Positions 54,920-64,000 of a stretch of DNA of 64,000 bases are shown here, piece after piece. Below the pieces are notes generated by a model. The model was not told the DNA's origin, did no database searches, and was given only the letters and a program-made list of their open reading frames with translations. This DNA comes from Aestuariivirga sp. Its GTDB lineage: Bacteria > Pseudomonadota > Alphaproteobacteria > Rhizobiales > Aestuariivirgaceae. The number at the start of each line of letters is the position of its first letter. Position 1 is the first letter of the stretch. The stretch is taken from the NCBI RefSeq assembly GCF_020252395.1, contig NZ_JADCDB010000019.1:28874-92873 (forward strand). Direction: 5' to 3'. Position numbers and translations under genes: made by a program.

Positions 54920-55258
54920 TTGTTCATCACTCCGGCCTATGCCCAGGCCGCCGGCACACCCGGTGCGGGCGATTTCATCGGCATGGTGCTGCCGCTCGTC
55001 CTCATCATGGGCGTGTTCTACTTCCTGCTGATCCGCCCGCAGCAGAGGAAGATGAGAGAGCATCAGGAGATGCTCAAGAAGGTAGGCAAGGGCGATACCA
55101 TCATCACCAATGGCGGCCTGATCGGCCGCGTCGTCAAGGTGATCGACGACAGTGAGCTCCAGGTGGAGATCGGCGAAAACATCAAGGTGCGCGTGCTGCG
55201 CACCGGCATCGCCGACGTGCGCGCCAAGGGCGAGCCCGTGAAGACCGAGGCCAAGTAA
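54920..55258 (+). CDS. yajC: YajC, preprotein translocase accessory subunit
   Basis: A 112-residue single-span membrane protein of the SecDF-YajC complex: ITPAYAQ at the N-terminus, a membrane segment MVLPLVLIMGVFYFLLIRPQQRKM and a conserved soluble tail KVGKGDTIITNGGLIGRVVKVID. The start is TTG 54920, with GGGAGA about 6 bases upstream. It lies just before secD. Confidence 0.95.
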   Translation: MFITPAYAQAAGTPGAGDFIGMVLPLVLIMGVFYFLLIRPQQRKMREHQEMLKKVGKGDTIITNGGLIGRVVKVIDDSELQVEIGENIKVRVLRTGIADVRAKGEPVKTEAK

Positions 55259-55264
55259 GCGCCG

Positions 55265-56869
55265 ATGCTGCATTTCAGCAAATGGAAGCAGCTCGGCATT
55301 CTGGTCGCGGTGCTGGTCTCTGTCATCGTGGCGCTGCCCAACGTGCTGCCCGCGGCCTATCAGAACAAGCTGCGCCCCTATGGCCTTCGGCCTATGACGC
55401 TGGGCCTCGACCTGCAGGGCGGCGTCAACATCCTCCTTGAGATCGATCGCGAAGACCTGAAGAAGCGGCTGACCGAGCAGCTCGTGGGCGATATCCGCTC
55501 GACGCTGCGCGAGGCCAAGATCGGCTACAACGGCATCAACCGCGGGCCGGACGGCGTGCGCGTGCGCATCACCAAGCCGGAGGACATGGACAAGGCCGTG
55601 CCCGACCTGCGCAAGCTCGCGCAGCCCGTGGAGGCCGGCGGCCTGTTCGGCGCGGGTGCGGCCACCGCGCTGTTCGACGTCTCCGTCGACGGTCAGCAGG
55701 TGAACTTCATTTTCGCCGAGAAGGGCATCGACAACAAGATCCAGCAGGCCGTGAGCCAGTCGATCAAGATCGTCGAAAAGCGCGTCAACCCCGATGGCGT
55801 GGTGGAAGCGACGATCCAGCAGCAGGGCAAGGACCGCATCGTGGTGCAGCTCCCCGGCGTGCAGGACAGTCAGGAAGTGAAAAGCCGGCTGGACCGCACC
55901 GCCAAGCTCACCTTCCAGCTCGTTTGCGAGGCCCAGCCCACGGCAGCGGGCCAGAACCCGCCGCCGGAATGCAAGGCGCTGCCGATGAAAGACGATCCGA
56001 AGAACATCCTGTGGATCCAGACATCGAGCCGCGCCACCGTGGATGGCGCCGACCTCACCGATGCCCGCGGCGCCTTCGACCAGAACAACCAGCCCGTCGT
56101 CTCCTTCCGCTTCAACCAGAAGGGGGCGGAGCGCTTCGGCAAGATGACGCGCGACAATGTCGGCAAGCCTTTCGCCATCGTGCTTGACGACATGGTGATG
56201 AGCGCGCCGCGCATCAACGAGCCCATCCTGGGCGGCTCCGGCCAGATTTCCGGCAGTTTCACGGTGGAGGAGACCAACAATCTCGCCGTGGTGCTGCGCT
56301 CTGGCGCCCTGCCCGCCAAGTTGTCGATCGTCGAGGAGCGCACCGTGGGTCCGAGCCTCGGCTCGGACTCGATCAAGGCCGGCTTCAATGCCTCGATCAT
56401 CGGCCTCGTGCTGGTGGTCGGATTCATGATCTTTTCCTATGGCCTGTTTGGCGTCTTCGCGAACATCGCGCTGCTGGTGAACCTGATCATGCTGATCGCC
56501 ATCATGAGCTTCTTCGGCTTCACCATGACGCTGCCCGGCATCGCCGCCATCGTGCTCACCATGGGCATGGCGGTCGACTCCAACGTCATCATCTTCGAGC
56601 GCATGCGCGAGGAGTGGCGCAACGGCCGCTCGGCGATGAGCGCCATCGAAACGGGCTTCAAGTCGGCTTTCGGCACGATTTTCGACTCCAACTTCACCGC
56701 CCTGATCGCCGCGGTGGTGCTGTTCGGTGTCGGCTCCGGCCCCGTCAGGGGCTTCGCCATCACCCATGCCATCGGCATCCTCACCACGGTGTTCACCGCC
56801 TATACGGTGACGCGCTACATCGTGTCGCTGTGGGTCGCCCGGACGAAGCCCAGGGAGGTTCCGCTCTGA
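55265..56869 (+). CDS. secD: SecD
   Basis: A 534-residue RND-type membrane protein that uses the proton gradient to aid late protein export. LGLDLQGGVNILLEID marks the N-terminus; the periplasmic domain follows, then the membrane bundle with FGFTMTLPGIAAIVLTMGMAVDSNVIIFERMREEWRNG. Six bases after yajC and 16 bases before secF. Confidence 0.97.
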   Translation: MLHFSKWKQLGILVAVLVSVIVALPNVLPAAYQNKLRPYGLRPMTLGLDLQGGVNILLEIDREDLKKRLTEQLVGDIRSTLREAKIGYNGINRGPDGVRVRITKPEDMDKAVPDLRKLAQPVEAGGLFGAGAATALFDVSVDGQQVNFIFAEKGIDNKIQQAVSQSIKIVEKRVNPDGVVEATIQQQGKDRIVVQLPGVQDSQEVKSRLDRTAKLTFQLVCEAQPTAAGQNPPPECKALPMKDDPKNILWIQTSSRATVDGADLTDARGAFDQNNQPVVSFRFNQKGAERFGKMTRDNVGKPFAIVLDDMVMSAPRINEPILGGSGQISGSFTVEETNNLAVVLRSGALPAKLSIVEERTVGPSLGSDSIKAGFNASIIGLVLVVGFMIFSYGLFGVFANIALLVNLIMLIAIMSFFGFTMTLPGIAAIVLTMGMAVDSNVIIFERMREEWRNGRSAMSAIETGFKSAFGTIFDSNFTALIAAVVLFGVGSGPVRGFAITHAIGILTTVFTAYTVTRYIVSLWVARTKPREVPL

Positions 56870-56885
56870 GGGCGGAGGTCACACC

Positions 56886-57833
56886 ATGAAATTCAGGCCC
56901 ATCCGCTTCATTCCGGACGACACCCGCTTCCCGATCATGCGGCTGAGCCGCTTTGGCTTCTTCGTCTCGGGTCTCTTGTCGCTTGGCTCCGTGCTGCTCT
57001 TCATCTTCGCCGGCCTCAATGTCGGCGTCGACTTCAAGGGCGGCACGGTGATGACCATCCGCACCCCCCAGCCCGCCAACATCGAGCAGCTGCGTGCCCA
57101 GGTGAATTCGCTCGGCCTCGGCAATGCCGAAATCCAGGAATTCGGCTCGCCCAATGACGTGTTGATCCGCCTTCCCGCCGCGGAGGGCGGAGATGACGCG
57201 CAGCAGACGGCGATTGCCAAGGTCAAGCAGGCGCTGGGCGCCGGGGTCGAGTTCCGCTCCGTCGAAGTGGTGGGTCCAAAGGTCTCGGCCGAACTTGCCG
57301 AGCAAGGCATCATCGCGGTGGTCTCGGCCATCCTTGGCATCCTGCTTTATGTGTGGTTCCGCTTCGAATGGCAGTTCGCGGCGGGTGCGGTGCTCTCGCT
57401 GCTCCATGACGTGCTGATTACCATCGGCGTGTTCTGTCTCTTGAGGATCGAGTTCAATCTGCAGATCATCGCGGCCATCCTCACGATCGTCGGCTATTCG
57501 CTGAACGACACCGTCGTTGTCTTCGACCGCATCCGCGAATACATGCGCAAGTACAAGTCTATGAACCTCGCGGACCTTATCGACTTTTCGATCAACTCGG
57601 TCTTCCCGCGCACCATCCTCACCTCGGTGACCACGATGCTGGCGCTGATCGCGCTCTACATCTTCGGCGGCGAAGTGCTCCGCGGCTTCACCTTCACCAT
57701 GATCCTCGGCGTGCTGATCGGCACTTATTCCTCGATCTTCATCGCTTCGCCGGTGCTGATCCTCCTGGGCACGGTGATGAGCGAGAAGAAGGCGCCGGAC
57801 GCGAAGGCGAGGGCCGCCGCCGCACGGCCGTGA
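56886..57833 (+). CDS. secF: SecF
   Basis: A 315-residue partner of SecD. VGVDFKGGTVMTIRTPQP and the membrane motif IVGYSLNDTVVVFDRIREYMRKYKSMN are diagnostic. GGTC-rich gap of 16 bases after secD. The stop overlaps the next gene's GTG by four bases. Confidence 0.97.
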   Translation: MKFRPIRFIPDDTRFPIMRLSRFGFFVSGLLSLGSVLLFIFAGLNVGVDFKGGTVMTIRTPQPANIEQLRAQVNSLGLGNAEIQEFGSPNDVLIRLPAAEGGDDAQQTAIAKVKQALGAGVEFRSVEVVGPKVSAELAEQGIIAVVSAILGILLYVWFRFEWQFAAGAVLSLLHDVLITIGVFCLLRIEFNLQIIAAILTIVGYSLNDTVVVFDRIREYMRKYKSMNLADLIDFSINSVFPRTILTSVTTMLALIALYIFGGEVLRGFTFTMILGVLIGTYSSIFIASPVLILLGTVMSEKKAPDAKARAAAARP

Positions 57834-58204
57834 CGGCGCATTATCCCGGCCGGGCGGCCATCGACACCTATGGCGCCGGTGGCTTTGGCTTCGCGGGGAT
57901 GTCGCACTGCGGTTCGATCCTGGCTCTGCCCTCAGGGATCTATGCTTGGACCGTCAATCCGCCGGCGTTGACGCCGGCTGATTTCTCCATGGCGATCGCC
58001 GAAAAGGCCGGGATCGATCTTTTCCTTATAGGCATGGGCCCGGAGATGGCGCGGCCGCCCAAGCCCGTCCGTGCCGCGCTCGAGGCTGCAGGCCTCATGT
58101 ATGACCCGATGGCCACCGGCCATGCGGTCTCCACCTACAACCTGCTGCTGGAAGAGAAGCGCCGCGTCGCCGCCGCCTTCATCGCCGTGGACTTCGGCCC
58201 ATGA
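57830..58204 (+). CDS. Mth938/DUF498 family protein (NDUFAF3 homologue)
   Basis: A 124-residue protein of the Mth938 fold: RAAIDTYGAGGFGFAGMSHCGSILALPSGIYAW, then IDLFLIGMGPEMARPPKPVRAALEAAGLMYDPMATGHAVSTYNLLLEEKRRVAAAFIAV. The human member NDUFAF3 is an assembly factor of respiratory complex I. It overlaps secF and the next gene by four bases each. A role in NADH dehydrogenase assembly is inferred from homology and from the gene that follows. Confidence 0.92.
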   Translation: MTAHYPGRAAIDTYGAGGFGFAGMSHCGSILALPSGIYAWTVNPPALTPADFSMAIAEKAGIDLFLIGMGPEMARPPKPVRAALEAAGLMYDPMATGHAVSTYNLLLEEKRRVAAAFIAVDFGP

Positions 58205-58941
58205 GCGAGGCCGCGGACATCGTCCGCGCCCATGACCGCGACCGCTGGCTCTCCACATTCTTCGCACCCGATGCGAAGCGCCTGCACCTGCTGGCGCTCT
58301 ATGCCTTCAATGCCGAGGTGGTGAAGATCCGCGACACGGTGAGCGAGCCGCACCTCGGCATGATCCGCCTGCAGTGGTGGCGGAACGCGCTCGACAGCAT
58401 TTATGCCGGCGACGCCGCACCACGCCACCCGGTGGCGGAGGCGCTGGCGCTGGCGATCAAGGAGGGCGGGTTGCCGCAGCAGGCGCTGGCCGATCTTGTC
58501 ACCGCGCATGAGTTCGACCTGTTCCATGACCGCATGCCGGGCCTCACCGAGCTTGAGGCCTATCTGGGTGAAGCCTGGTCGCGCCTCATCATGATGGCGG
58601 CGATGATCCTCGACCGCGACGCCGCAAAGGCCAGCGAATGCGCCGGGCTTGCCGGTGTCGCGCAGGGGCTAGCCCTCATCTTGGGCGACCCTCGGCGCCG
58701 CGATCCCTTCCTGCCGGAGGGGATGGACGTGCAGTCCGCGATCGGCCACGCCGGGAACAGGCTGGCGCAGGCCATGACACTGCTGCCTGCTCTGCCGAAA
58801 TCCGTTCTCCCGGCCTTCCTGCCGGTGAGCCTGACGGGGCTCTACCTGAAGAAGATCGCAGCCGCCCCGGATGTTCCGCTCGCCGTTTCGCCGCTGCGGC
58901 GGCAGGCTGCCATGTGGTGGACGGCGAGGAGGTGGGGTTGA
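58201..58941 (+). CDS. phytoene/squalene synthase-like protein (NDUFAF6-like)
   Basis: A 246-residue protein of the trans-isoprenyl synthase fold: DRDRWLSTFFAPDAKRLHLLALYAFNAEVVKIRDTVSEPHLGMIRLQWWRNALD. The Asp-rich DxxxD motifs of true squalene synthases are not intact (only LILGDPRRRD in the second position), as in NDUFAF6, a complex I assembly factor. So it is probably not a terpene synthase. It is coupled to the NDUFAF3 homologue. Confidence 0.87.
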   Translation: MSEAADIVRAHDRDRWLSTFFAPDAKRLHLLALYAFNAEVVKIRDTVSEPHLGMIRLQWWRNALDSIYAGDAAPRHPVAEALALAIKEGGLPQQALADLVTAHEFDLFHDRMPGLTELEAYLGEAWSRLIMMAAMILDRDAAKASECAGLAGVAQGLALILGDPRRRDPFLPEGMDVQSAIGHAGNRLAQAMTLLPALPKSVLPAFLPVSLTGLYLKKIAAAPDVPLAVSPLRRQAAMWWTARRWG

Positions 58942-59122
58942 CGCTCACCCTCCTCAACCGTTATCCAGCGTTCGCCCGGCCCCCGCTTCGGGCATCGGCC
59001 TCCCGGAAAGCTGCATACGGGCTTTCCCCAGGATGAGGGCCTTCAAGGGGAGCGGACCTCCCAGGGAGATAGACCTTCCCGCAAGCTTGAACTCCCCCTC
59101 CAAACGGCGCACATGAGGCATC

Positions 59123-61066
59123 ATGCAGGTGCCTCCGTCATTTCTTGAAGACATCAGGAACCGGGTTTCCATTTCCTCGGTGGTCGGCCGCAAGGTCACG
59201 TGGGACCGGAAGAAGTCCAACCCGGGTAAAGGGGACTTCTGGGCCTGCTGCCCGTTTCATGGCGAGAAATCGCCCTCCTTCCATGTCGATGACCGGAAAG
59301 GGTTTTACCATTGCTTCGGCTGCAAGGCCTCGGGCGACGTGTTCCGCTTCCTCGTCGAAAAGGAGGGCCTGAGCTTCCCCGAGGCCGTCGAAAGGCTGGC
59401 CCAGGAGGCGGGCCTCCCCATGCCTGTCATGTCGGTGGCCGACCAGCAACGGGAGGAGCAGCGGGCGAGCCTCTACGACGTCATGGAAATGGCGGCCAAG
59501 TTCTTCGAGGCCGAACTCCATGCCGCACGCGGCTCCCGTGCCCGGGGCTATCTGGCCGACCGCCAGCTGTCCCCCGCCATTCAGAAGGAATTCCGCTTGG
59601 GCTATGCGCCGGACGACCGCTCGGCGCTGCGCACGCACCTTGCCGACAAGGGGGTCTCGGTCGGGCAGATGGCGGAGGCTGGGCTGGTGATCGCGGGCGA
59701 CGACATTCCCGTCGCTTATGACCGCTTCCGCGACCGGGTGATATTCCCGATCCGCGACCCCAGAGGCCGGGTGATCGCATTTGGCGGCCGGGCCATGGCG
59801 AAGGACGTGCCGGCCAAATATCTGAACTCGCCGGAAACCCCGCTGTTCCACAAGGGCCAAGTCCTCTACAACCTCGACAAGGCCCGCAGGCCCGCCCACG
59901 ATAAGGGTCAGATCATTGCGGTCGAGGGCTATGTCGATGTCATCGCCATGCACCGCGCCGGATTGCCGCATGCGGTCGCCCCCCTGGGCACAGCCCTGAC
60001 CGAGGACCAGCTCCGGATCTTGTGGAAACAGGCGGCCGAGCCCATCCTGTGCTTCGACGGCGACGCGGCGGGAATCAAGGCTGCCTACCGCGCCCTCGAC
60101 CTCGCCCTTCCGATGCTCGAACCCGGCCATTCGCTGCGCTTCGCGCTGCTACCCGAAGGACAGGACCCGGACGACCTCCTGAAAGCCCAGGGTTCCGAAG
60201 CCCTACGTGAGGTGGTGGAAGGAGCACAGCCGCTGACCGAGATGCTGTGGCAGCGCGCGCTGGCCCAGAATGACCGGTCTACGCCCGAGCGCCGCGCCCA
60301 GTTCGAGAAGGATTTGCAGCGTTTTCTCAATGCGATCAGCGACGGTGTTGTGAAAAAGCATTATCTCGCGGAGTTCAGCGGTCGAGTGCGCGGGCTGTTC
60401 CAGACCATAAGCGGCAACCGGGGCTCCAACTTCCGCCGCCAAGCCTATGGAAATACTGGTGGAAATAGCAGTTTCAAGCCCAATCAGCGGCCTTGGAACG
60501 TCCAGCAGCCGCCCACCGCCGGTCTGCGCCGCCTGGCGGCCCAGCCCAGCCTCCAGTCAGGGGCGGAGCGGCGGGAGCGGATGATCGTCCTCACCCTGAT
60601 CAACCACCCCGGCCTGGTGCATGAGTTCCTCGATGCCTTCGCCAGCCTTGAGATGGCGGTGCCTGAGCTTGACTCGCTCCGTACACAAATCATAGATAGG
60701 GCAGCATTGGAGTCCGGACTTGACGGAACGGACCTCAAGGACCACTTAATCAAGGTTGGCTTTGGTCCTCTGCTGGACCGCTTGGAAGCCCAGGCGAAAC
60801 GGCTGAACGAATGGTTCCTTGGGAGCGGTGCTGCGCAAGATGACGCCCGCACAGGCCTTCGTCAGATGATCGCCCTGCACCGGAAAACCATCACCCTCGA
60901 GCGGGAGCTCCGGGCGGCGGAAGCCGCCTTTGCTGACGACCCGACGGAGGAGAAGCTGAACGCGCTGAAGGCCGTGCGCGAGCAATTGTCGTCCCATGCG
61001 GGGTCGGAAGCCCAGATCGAGGGTTTCGGCGCCGCCTCTGGCCGTCAGATTGACGCGATGTCCTGA
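59123..61066 (+). CDS. dnaG: DnaG primase
   Basis: A 647-residue replication primase. It has the CHC2 zinc finger (CPFHGEKSPSFHVDDRKGFYHCFGC), a Toprim catalytic core with EGYVDVIAMHRAG and CFDGDAAGIKAAYRALD, and a helicase-interaction C-terminal domain (residues ~500-647). GAGG lies four bases before ATG 59123. Directly upstream of rpoD, as in the macromolecular synthesis operon, but without rpsU. Confidence 0.97.
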   Translation: MQVPPSFLEDIRNRVSISSVVGRKVTWDRKKSNPGKGDFWACCPFHGEKSPSFHVDDRKGFYHCFGCKASGDVFRFLVEKEGLSFPEAVERLAQEAGLPMPVMSVADQQREEQRASLYDVMEMAAKFFEAELHAARGSRARGYLADRQLSPAIQKEFRLGYAPDDRSALRTHLADKGVSVGQMAEAGLVIAGDDIPVAYDRFRDRVIFPIRDPRGRVIAFGGRAMAKDVPAKYLNSPETPLFHKGQVLYNLDKARRPAHDKGQIIAVEGYVDVIAMHRAGLPHAVAPLGTALTEDQLRILWKQAAEPILCFDGDAAGIKAAYRALDLALPMLEPGHSLRFALLPEGQDPDDLLKAQGSEALREVVEGAQPLTEMLWQRALAQNDRSTPERRAQFEKDLQRFLNAISDGVVKKHYLAEFSGRVRGLFQTISGNRGSNFRRQAYGNTGGNSSFKPNQRPWNVQQPPTAGLRRLAAQPSLQSGAERRERMIVLTLINHPGLVHEFLDAFASLEMAVPELDSLRTQIIDRAALESGLDGTDLKDHLIKVGFGPLLDRLEAQAKRLNEWFLGSGAAQDDARTGLRQMIALHRKTITLERELRAAEAAFADDPTEEKLNALKAVREQLSSHAGSEAQIEGFGAASGRQIDAMS

Positions 61067-61132
61067 GGCATCGGAAACGGGTTCGAAGTCAATTTCTGGG
61101 TGAAGCAGCGCTTGAAGCGCGGTTCCCAGCTT

Positions 61133-61161
61133 TTGACCCCGAATCACAAAGTTGCTATGGC
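61133..61161 (+). promoter_or_regulatory. rpoD promoter
   Basis: TTGACC (61133-61138), 17-base spacer, TATGGC (61156-61161), ending 34 bases before the rpoD start, so rpoD has its own promoter besides read-through from dnaG. Confidence 0.65.
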
Positions 61162-61195
61162 GGGGTCTCCTCGCCTGAATTCCAAGGACTTTTTC

Positions 61196-63295
61196 ATGGC
61201 CCGAGCCCAAGTGCGCGCACCCGCCCCGGACGACCAGGACCAGCAGGCAACTGGCGACGACAACGAGGCCCCGGAAGCCCAGGTCGAAGGTTCGGATTCG
61301 CCGATTCTCGATCTGTCGGATGCCGCCGTCAAGCGGATGATCAAGCTCGCCAAGGCGCGCGGCTTCGTGACGCTCGATGAGCTCAACGCCGTTCTGCCCT
61401 CGGACGAGACGAGCCCCGAGCAGATCGAAGACATCATGGCGATGCTCAACGAGATGGGCATCAACGTGGTGGAGTCCGAGGAAGAATCCGAGAATCTCGC
61501 CGCAAAGGTCGAAGCCGAGGCCGAGGGCGAGTCGACCGAGACGGCGCTGATCAAGGTCGAGGCCGCCAAGACGCCGGCCGACCGCACGGATGATCCCGTC
61601 CGCATGTACCTCCGCGAGATGGGCCAGGTGGAGCTCCTCTCGCGCGAGGGCGAGATCGCGATCGCCAAGCGCATCGAGGCCGGCCGAGAGGCGATGATCG
61701 CAGGGCTTTGCGAAAGCCCGCTCACCTTCCAGGCCATCATCATCTGGCGCGATGAGCTCAACGAAGCCAAGATCCTCCTGCGCGATATCATCGACCTCGA
61801 GGCGACTTATGCCGGCCCCGACGCCAAGAAGCAGGGTCCGGTGCAGACGCCAGCCCCCTACGTCCCGCCCAAGGAAGAGGTGAAGAAGAAGGCTGAGGCC
61901 AAGCGCGCGGAGGCCAAGCGCGCCGCAGCCTCCTTCCGCCGCCCGCTGGATGACGAATTCAGCGATGTGCTGAGCCCGGAGGATTTCGACAAGCCGCAGG
62001 TTGAGGAGGAGGAAGACGATGAGGGCGATGACCTCGGCGTCTCGCTCTCCGCCATGGAAGCGGAGCTGAAGCCCAAGGTTCTCGAAATTTTCGATAACAT
62101 TGCCCGCAATTACAAGAGCCTCCGCAAGCTGCAGGACCAGGAAGTGGCCGAAGGCACCGAGCTCTCCCCCTCCCAGGAGCGCCGCTACAAGAAGCTGCGC
62201 GAGGAGATCGTGGCGGAAGTGAAGTCGCTCTCCCTCAACAACGCCCGCATCGAGGCGCTGGTGGAGCAGCTTTATGACATCAACAAGCGCCTGAACGCGC
62301 TGGAAGGCCGCCTGATGCGGCTGGCCGAAACCTATAAGGTTCCGCGGCCCGAGTTCCTGAAGGAATATCAGGGCAACGAGCTCGACCCCGACTGGCTGAA
62401 GCGCGTCGGCCGCTTGACGAAGTTCGGCTGGAAGAAGTTCGTCAATGACGAGAAGGACTCTATCAGAGTGATCCGCGACGAGATCTTCGATCTCGCGACC
62501 GCCACGGGCCTGCAGATCCCTGAGTACCGCCGCATCGTCGCCATGGTGCAGAAGGGCGAGCGCGAGGCGCGGATCGCCAAGAAGGAGATGGTGGAAGCCA
62601 ACCTCCGCCTGGTCATCTCGATCGCCAAGAAATACACCAACCGCGGCCTGCAGTTCCTCGATCTGATCCAGGAGGGCAACATCGGGCTCATGAAGGCGGT
62701 CGACAAGTTCGAATACCGCCGCGGCTATAAGTTCTCGACCTATGCCACCTGGTGGATCCGCCAGGCCATCACCCGCTCGATCGCCGACCAGGCGCGCACC
62801 ATCCGCATCCCCGTGCATATGATCGAGACGATCAACAAGATCGTGCGCACCTCGCGCCAGATGATGCATGAGATCGGCCGTGAGCCGACGCCGGAGGAAC
62901 TGGCCGACAAGCTCTCCATGCCGCTCGAAAAGGTCCGCAAGGTGATGAAGATCGCCAAGGAACCGATCTCCCTCGAAACGCCCGTCGGCGACGAGGAGGA
63001 TTCGCACCTCGGCGACTTCATCGAGGACAAGAACGCCATCCTCCCCATCGACGCGGCGATCCAGGCCAACCTGCGCGAGACGACGACCCGCGTGCTGGCC
63101 TCCCTCACGCCCCGCGAAGAACGTGTGCTGCGCATGCGCTTCGGCATCGGCATGAACACCGACCACACGCTCGAGGAAGTCGGCCAGCAATTCTCGGTGA
63201 CGCGCGAACGCATCCGCCAGATCGAAGCCAAGGCGCTGCGCAAGCTCAAGCACCCGAGCAGGAGCAGGAAGCTGCGGAGCTTCCTGGATAATTGA
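61196..63295 (+). CDS. rpoD: RpoD, primary sigma factor
   Basis: A 699-residue sigma70. Region 1.1 is near residues 30-110, region 1.2 has [33 protein letters not shown], a long charged non-conserved insert follows, then region 2 ([64 protein letters not shown]) near 465-550, region 3, and region 4 with the -35-binding helix-turn-helix [32 protein letters not shown] 61196 has AAGGA seven bases upstream. Confidence 0.98.
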   Translation: MARAQVRAPAPDDQDQQATGDDNEAPEAQVEGSDSPILDLSDAAVKRMIKLAKARGFVTLDELNAVLPSDETSPEQIEDIMAMLNEMGINVVESEEESENLAAKVEAEAEGESTETALIKVEAAKTPADRTDDPVRMYLREMGQVELLSREGEIAIAKRIEAGREAMIAGLCESPLTFQAIIIWRDELNEAKILLRDIIDLEATYAGPDAKKQGPVQTPAPYVPPKEEVKKKAEAKRAEAKRAAASFRRPLDDEFSDVLSPEDFDKPQVEEEEDDEGDDLGVSLSAMEAELKPKVLEIFDNIARNYKSLRKLQDQEVAEGTELSPSQERRYKKLREEIVAEVKSLSLNNARIEALVEQLYDINKRLNALEGRLMRLAETYKVPRPEFLKEYQGNELDPDWLKRVGRLTKFGWKKFVNDEKDSIRVIRDEIFDLATATGLQIPEYRRIVAMVQKGEREARIAKKEMVEANLRLVISIAKKYTNRGLQFLDLIQEGNIGLMKAVDKFEYRRGYKFSTYATWWIRQAITRSIADQARTIRIPVHMIETINKIVRTSRQMMHEIGREPTPEELADKLSMPLEKVRKVMKIAKEPISLETPVGDEEDSHLGDFIEDKNAILPIDAAIQANLRETTTRVLASLTPREERVLRMRFGIGMNTDHTLEEVGQQFSVTRERIRQIEAKALRKLKHPSRSRKLRSFLDN

Positions 63296-63469
63296 TGGTA
63301 AGGCAGTCCGCTTTGAACTGATGGAATTTTTGAGCTTTTTTGCCAGGCTGCGGTGACCAATTCAGGAATGGAGAGTCCCAGAAGGGCGCAAATCGGCTCC
63401 GAGGATGATTAGTGGAGATCAGCCATCAATCGTGACGAGCTTCGCGACGATCCGTGGGGCTTAAGGCCG
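63296..63469. other. rpoD downstream region up to the IS element
   Basis: About 170 bases without a gene; contains two short T-runs (63330-63345) that may end rpoD transcription but no clear stem. Confidence 0.4.
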
Positions 63470-64000
63470 TGTCCCCGGGCGTGGTGTAGGTTCTGACGGG
63501 GAAGCCGTTCGCGAAGCGCGCCCGCAGGGGGCGCTGTAGCGAGCGAACGGCTTTGGGTAGTCACCGGGGTTTCCGGTAGGGTCTGGTTGCTGAACCTCAC
63601 CCCCAAGACCGGAGAACCACCGATGACCGGCGACAGAATGACCCTTATGGAGCTTGTTGAAAAGCAGGCGCATGGCGGCTTGGTGCGCGAGATGATCGGC
63701 TTTGCCGCCGAGCGGCTGATGGAGCTGGAGGTGGGTGCGCTCACTGGGGCGGCCCACGGCGAGAAGAGCCCGCTACGGCTGGCCCAGCGCAACGGCTACC
63801 GCGACAGGGACTGGGAGACCCGCGCCGGGACGGTCGAACTGCGCATCCCGAAGTTCAGGAAGGGCAGCTGCTTCCCGGGCTTTCTCGACCCCCGGCGCAT
63901 GGCCGAGAAGGCGCTCACCGCCGTCATCCAGGAAGCCTATGTGCAGGGGATATCGACCCGCTCGGTCGACGATCTGGTGAAAGCCATGGGGATGAGCGGC
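63470..64000 (+). mobile_element. IS256-family insertion sequence, left part
   Basis: The left end lies near 63470 (GGCCGTGTCCCCGGG), judged from the change in composition and the non-coding leader; the exact terminal repeat cannot be fixed because the right end is outside the window. A strong inverted repeat GCCGTTCGC...GCGAACGGC (63504-63551) lies in the leader, before the transposase. Confidence 0.6.
63623..64000 (+). CDS. IS256-family (Mutator-type) transposase, N-terminal part
   Basis: 126 residues from ATG 63623, with GGAG nine bases upstream, to the edge of the window. The frame reads [82 protein letters not shown], then [52 protein letters not shown] is the standard N-terminal signature of the family. 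The DDE catalytic residues lie beyond the window. No frameshift is seen in the visible part. Confidence 0.93.
   Translation, partial: MTGDRMTLMELVEKQAHGGLVREMIGFAAERLMELEVGALTGAAHGEKSPLRLAQRNGYRDRDWETRAGTVELRIPKFRKGSCFPGFLDPRRMAEKALTAVIQEAYVQGISTRSVDDLVKAMGMSG

Noticed and set aside
54818..56767. A 649-codon open frame on the minus strand opposite yajC-secD
   Set aside because: Amino-acid content (His, Asp, Ala, Gly runs) is that of an antisense shadow; secD is unambiguous.
61111..61140. Possible heat-shock (sigma32) promoter CTTGAAG...CCCC before rpoD
   Set aside because: The spacing of 19 bases between the two elements is too long for the known consensus; the sigma70 promoter at 61133-61161 is a better fit.
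60746..63253. An 835-codon open frame on the minus strand opposite rpoD and the end of dnaG
   Set aside because: It is an antisense frame of a high-GC gene with no family signature; rpoD on the plus strand has all sigma regions.

Overview
The window is high-GC chromosomal DNA from an alphaproteobacterium, most likely of the order Hyphomicrobiales (Rhizobiales). Support comes from the gene orders (iscR–nifS-like–sufBCDS; ubiquinol-cytochrome c chaperone–DUF177–plsX–fabH–ihfA–merR; glyA–nrdR–ribD–ribE–ribH–nusB; an ldtR/ldtP-type pair; yajC–secD–secF–Mth938–phytoene-synthase-like), from a class I PHA synthase and heme A synthase, and from intergenic palindromes of the kind scattered through rhizobial genomes. 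No virus, plasmid backbone or CRISPR array was seen. The only transposase is a partial IS256-type gene running off the right edge.

Layout. 1-5.8 kb (minus): an Fe-S assembly operon under an IscR-type repressor and a very good sigma70 promoter, with an extra small membrane ORF between sufB and sufC. 5.9-7.5 kb: a divergent alpha/beta hydrolase and an EamA transporter. 7.5-12.1 kb: anmK, a TetR/hydrolase pair and tyrS in a rearranged locus. A degenerate copy of the anmK-tyrS promoter and tyrS 5' end lies left of the TetR pair, and a perfect 98-bp copy of the tyrS 3' end lies right of tyrS. 12.1-16.8 kb: an accessory cluster (Tat-exported M14 deacylase, NTF2-like protein, type I sulfatase, alginate-export-like outer-membrane barrel). 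17-20 kb: phaC, a diheme cytochrome c and a small membrane protein. 20.1-23.2 kb: a winged-helix gene with a possible frameshift, then a LysR regulator divergent from a PdxA-like dehydrogenase and an orphan TIM-barrel protein.

23-35.5 kb: ribosomal proteins L13/S9, a secreted protein translationally coupled to an enoyl-CoA hydratase and a CoA-binding protein, cytochrome b561, O-acetylhomoserine sulfhydrylase, heme A synthase with DUF2842, tRNA-Pro(GGG), the plsX-fabH-ihfA-merR lipid/regulatory block and a BamE-type lipoprotein. 35.7-45 kb: a K+-independent-type H+-pyrophosphatase, an unknown membrane protein, an MFS transporter and the riboflavin/nusB/nrdR/glyA block; GlyA carries an unusual histone-H1-like Lys/Ala N-terminus. 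45-64 kb: an LdtP-like L,D-transpeptidase with its MarR regulator, rpsB-tsf, acylphosphatase with propionyl-CoA carboxylase alpha, an rRNA methylase, an AAA-type ATPase, the Sec auxiliary operon continuing into homologues of mitochondrial complex I assembly factors, then dnaG-rpoD and the IS256-type element.

Most of the window is ordinary core genome. The parts most worth a second look are the rearranged tyrS locus, the sulfatase/outer-membrane-barrel cluster, the PdxA/TIM-barrel cassette, the 20.1-kb winged-helix gene, the Lys/Ala tails on two neighbouring unrelated proteins, and the dispersed intergenic repeats. I did not find a clear-cut new defence or mobile system.
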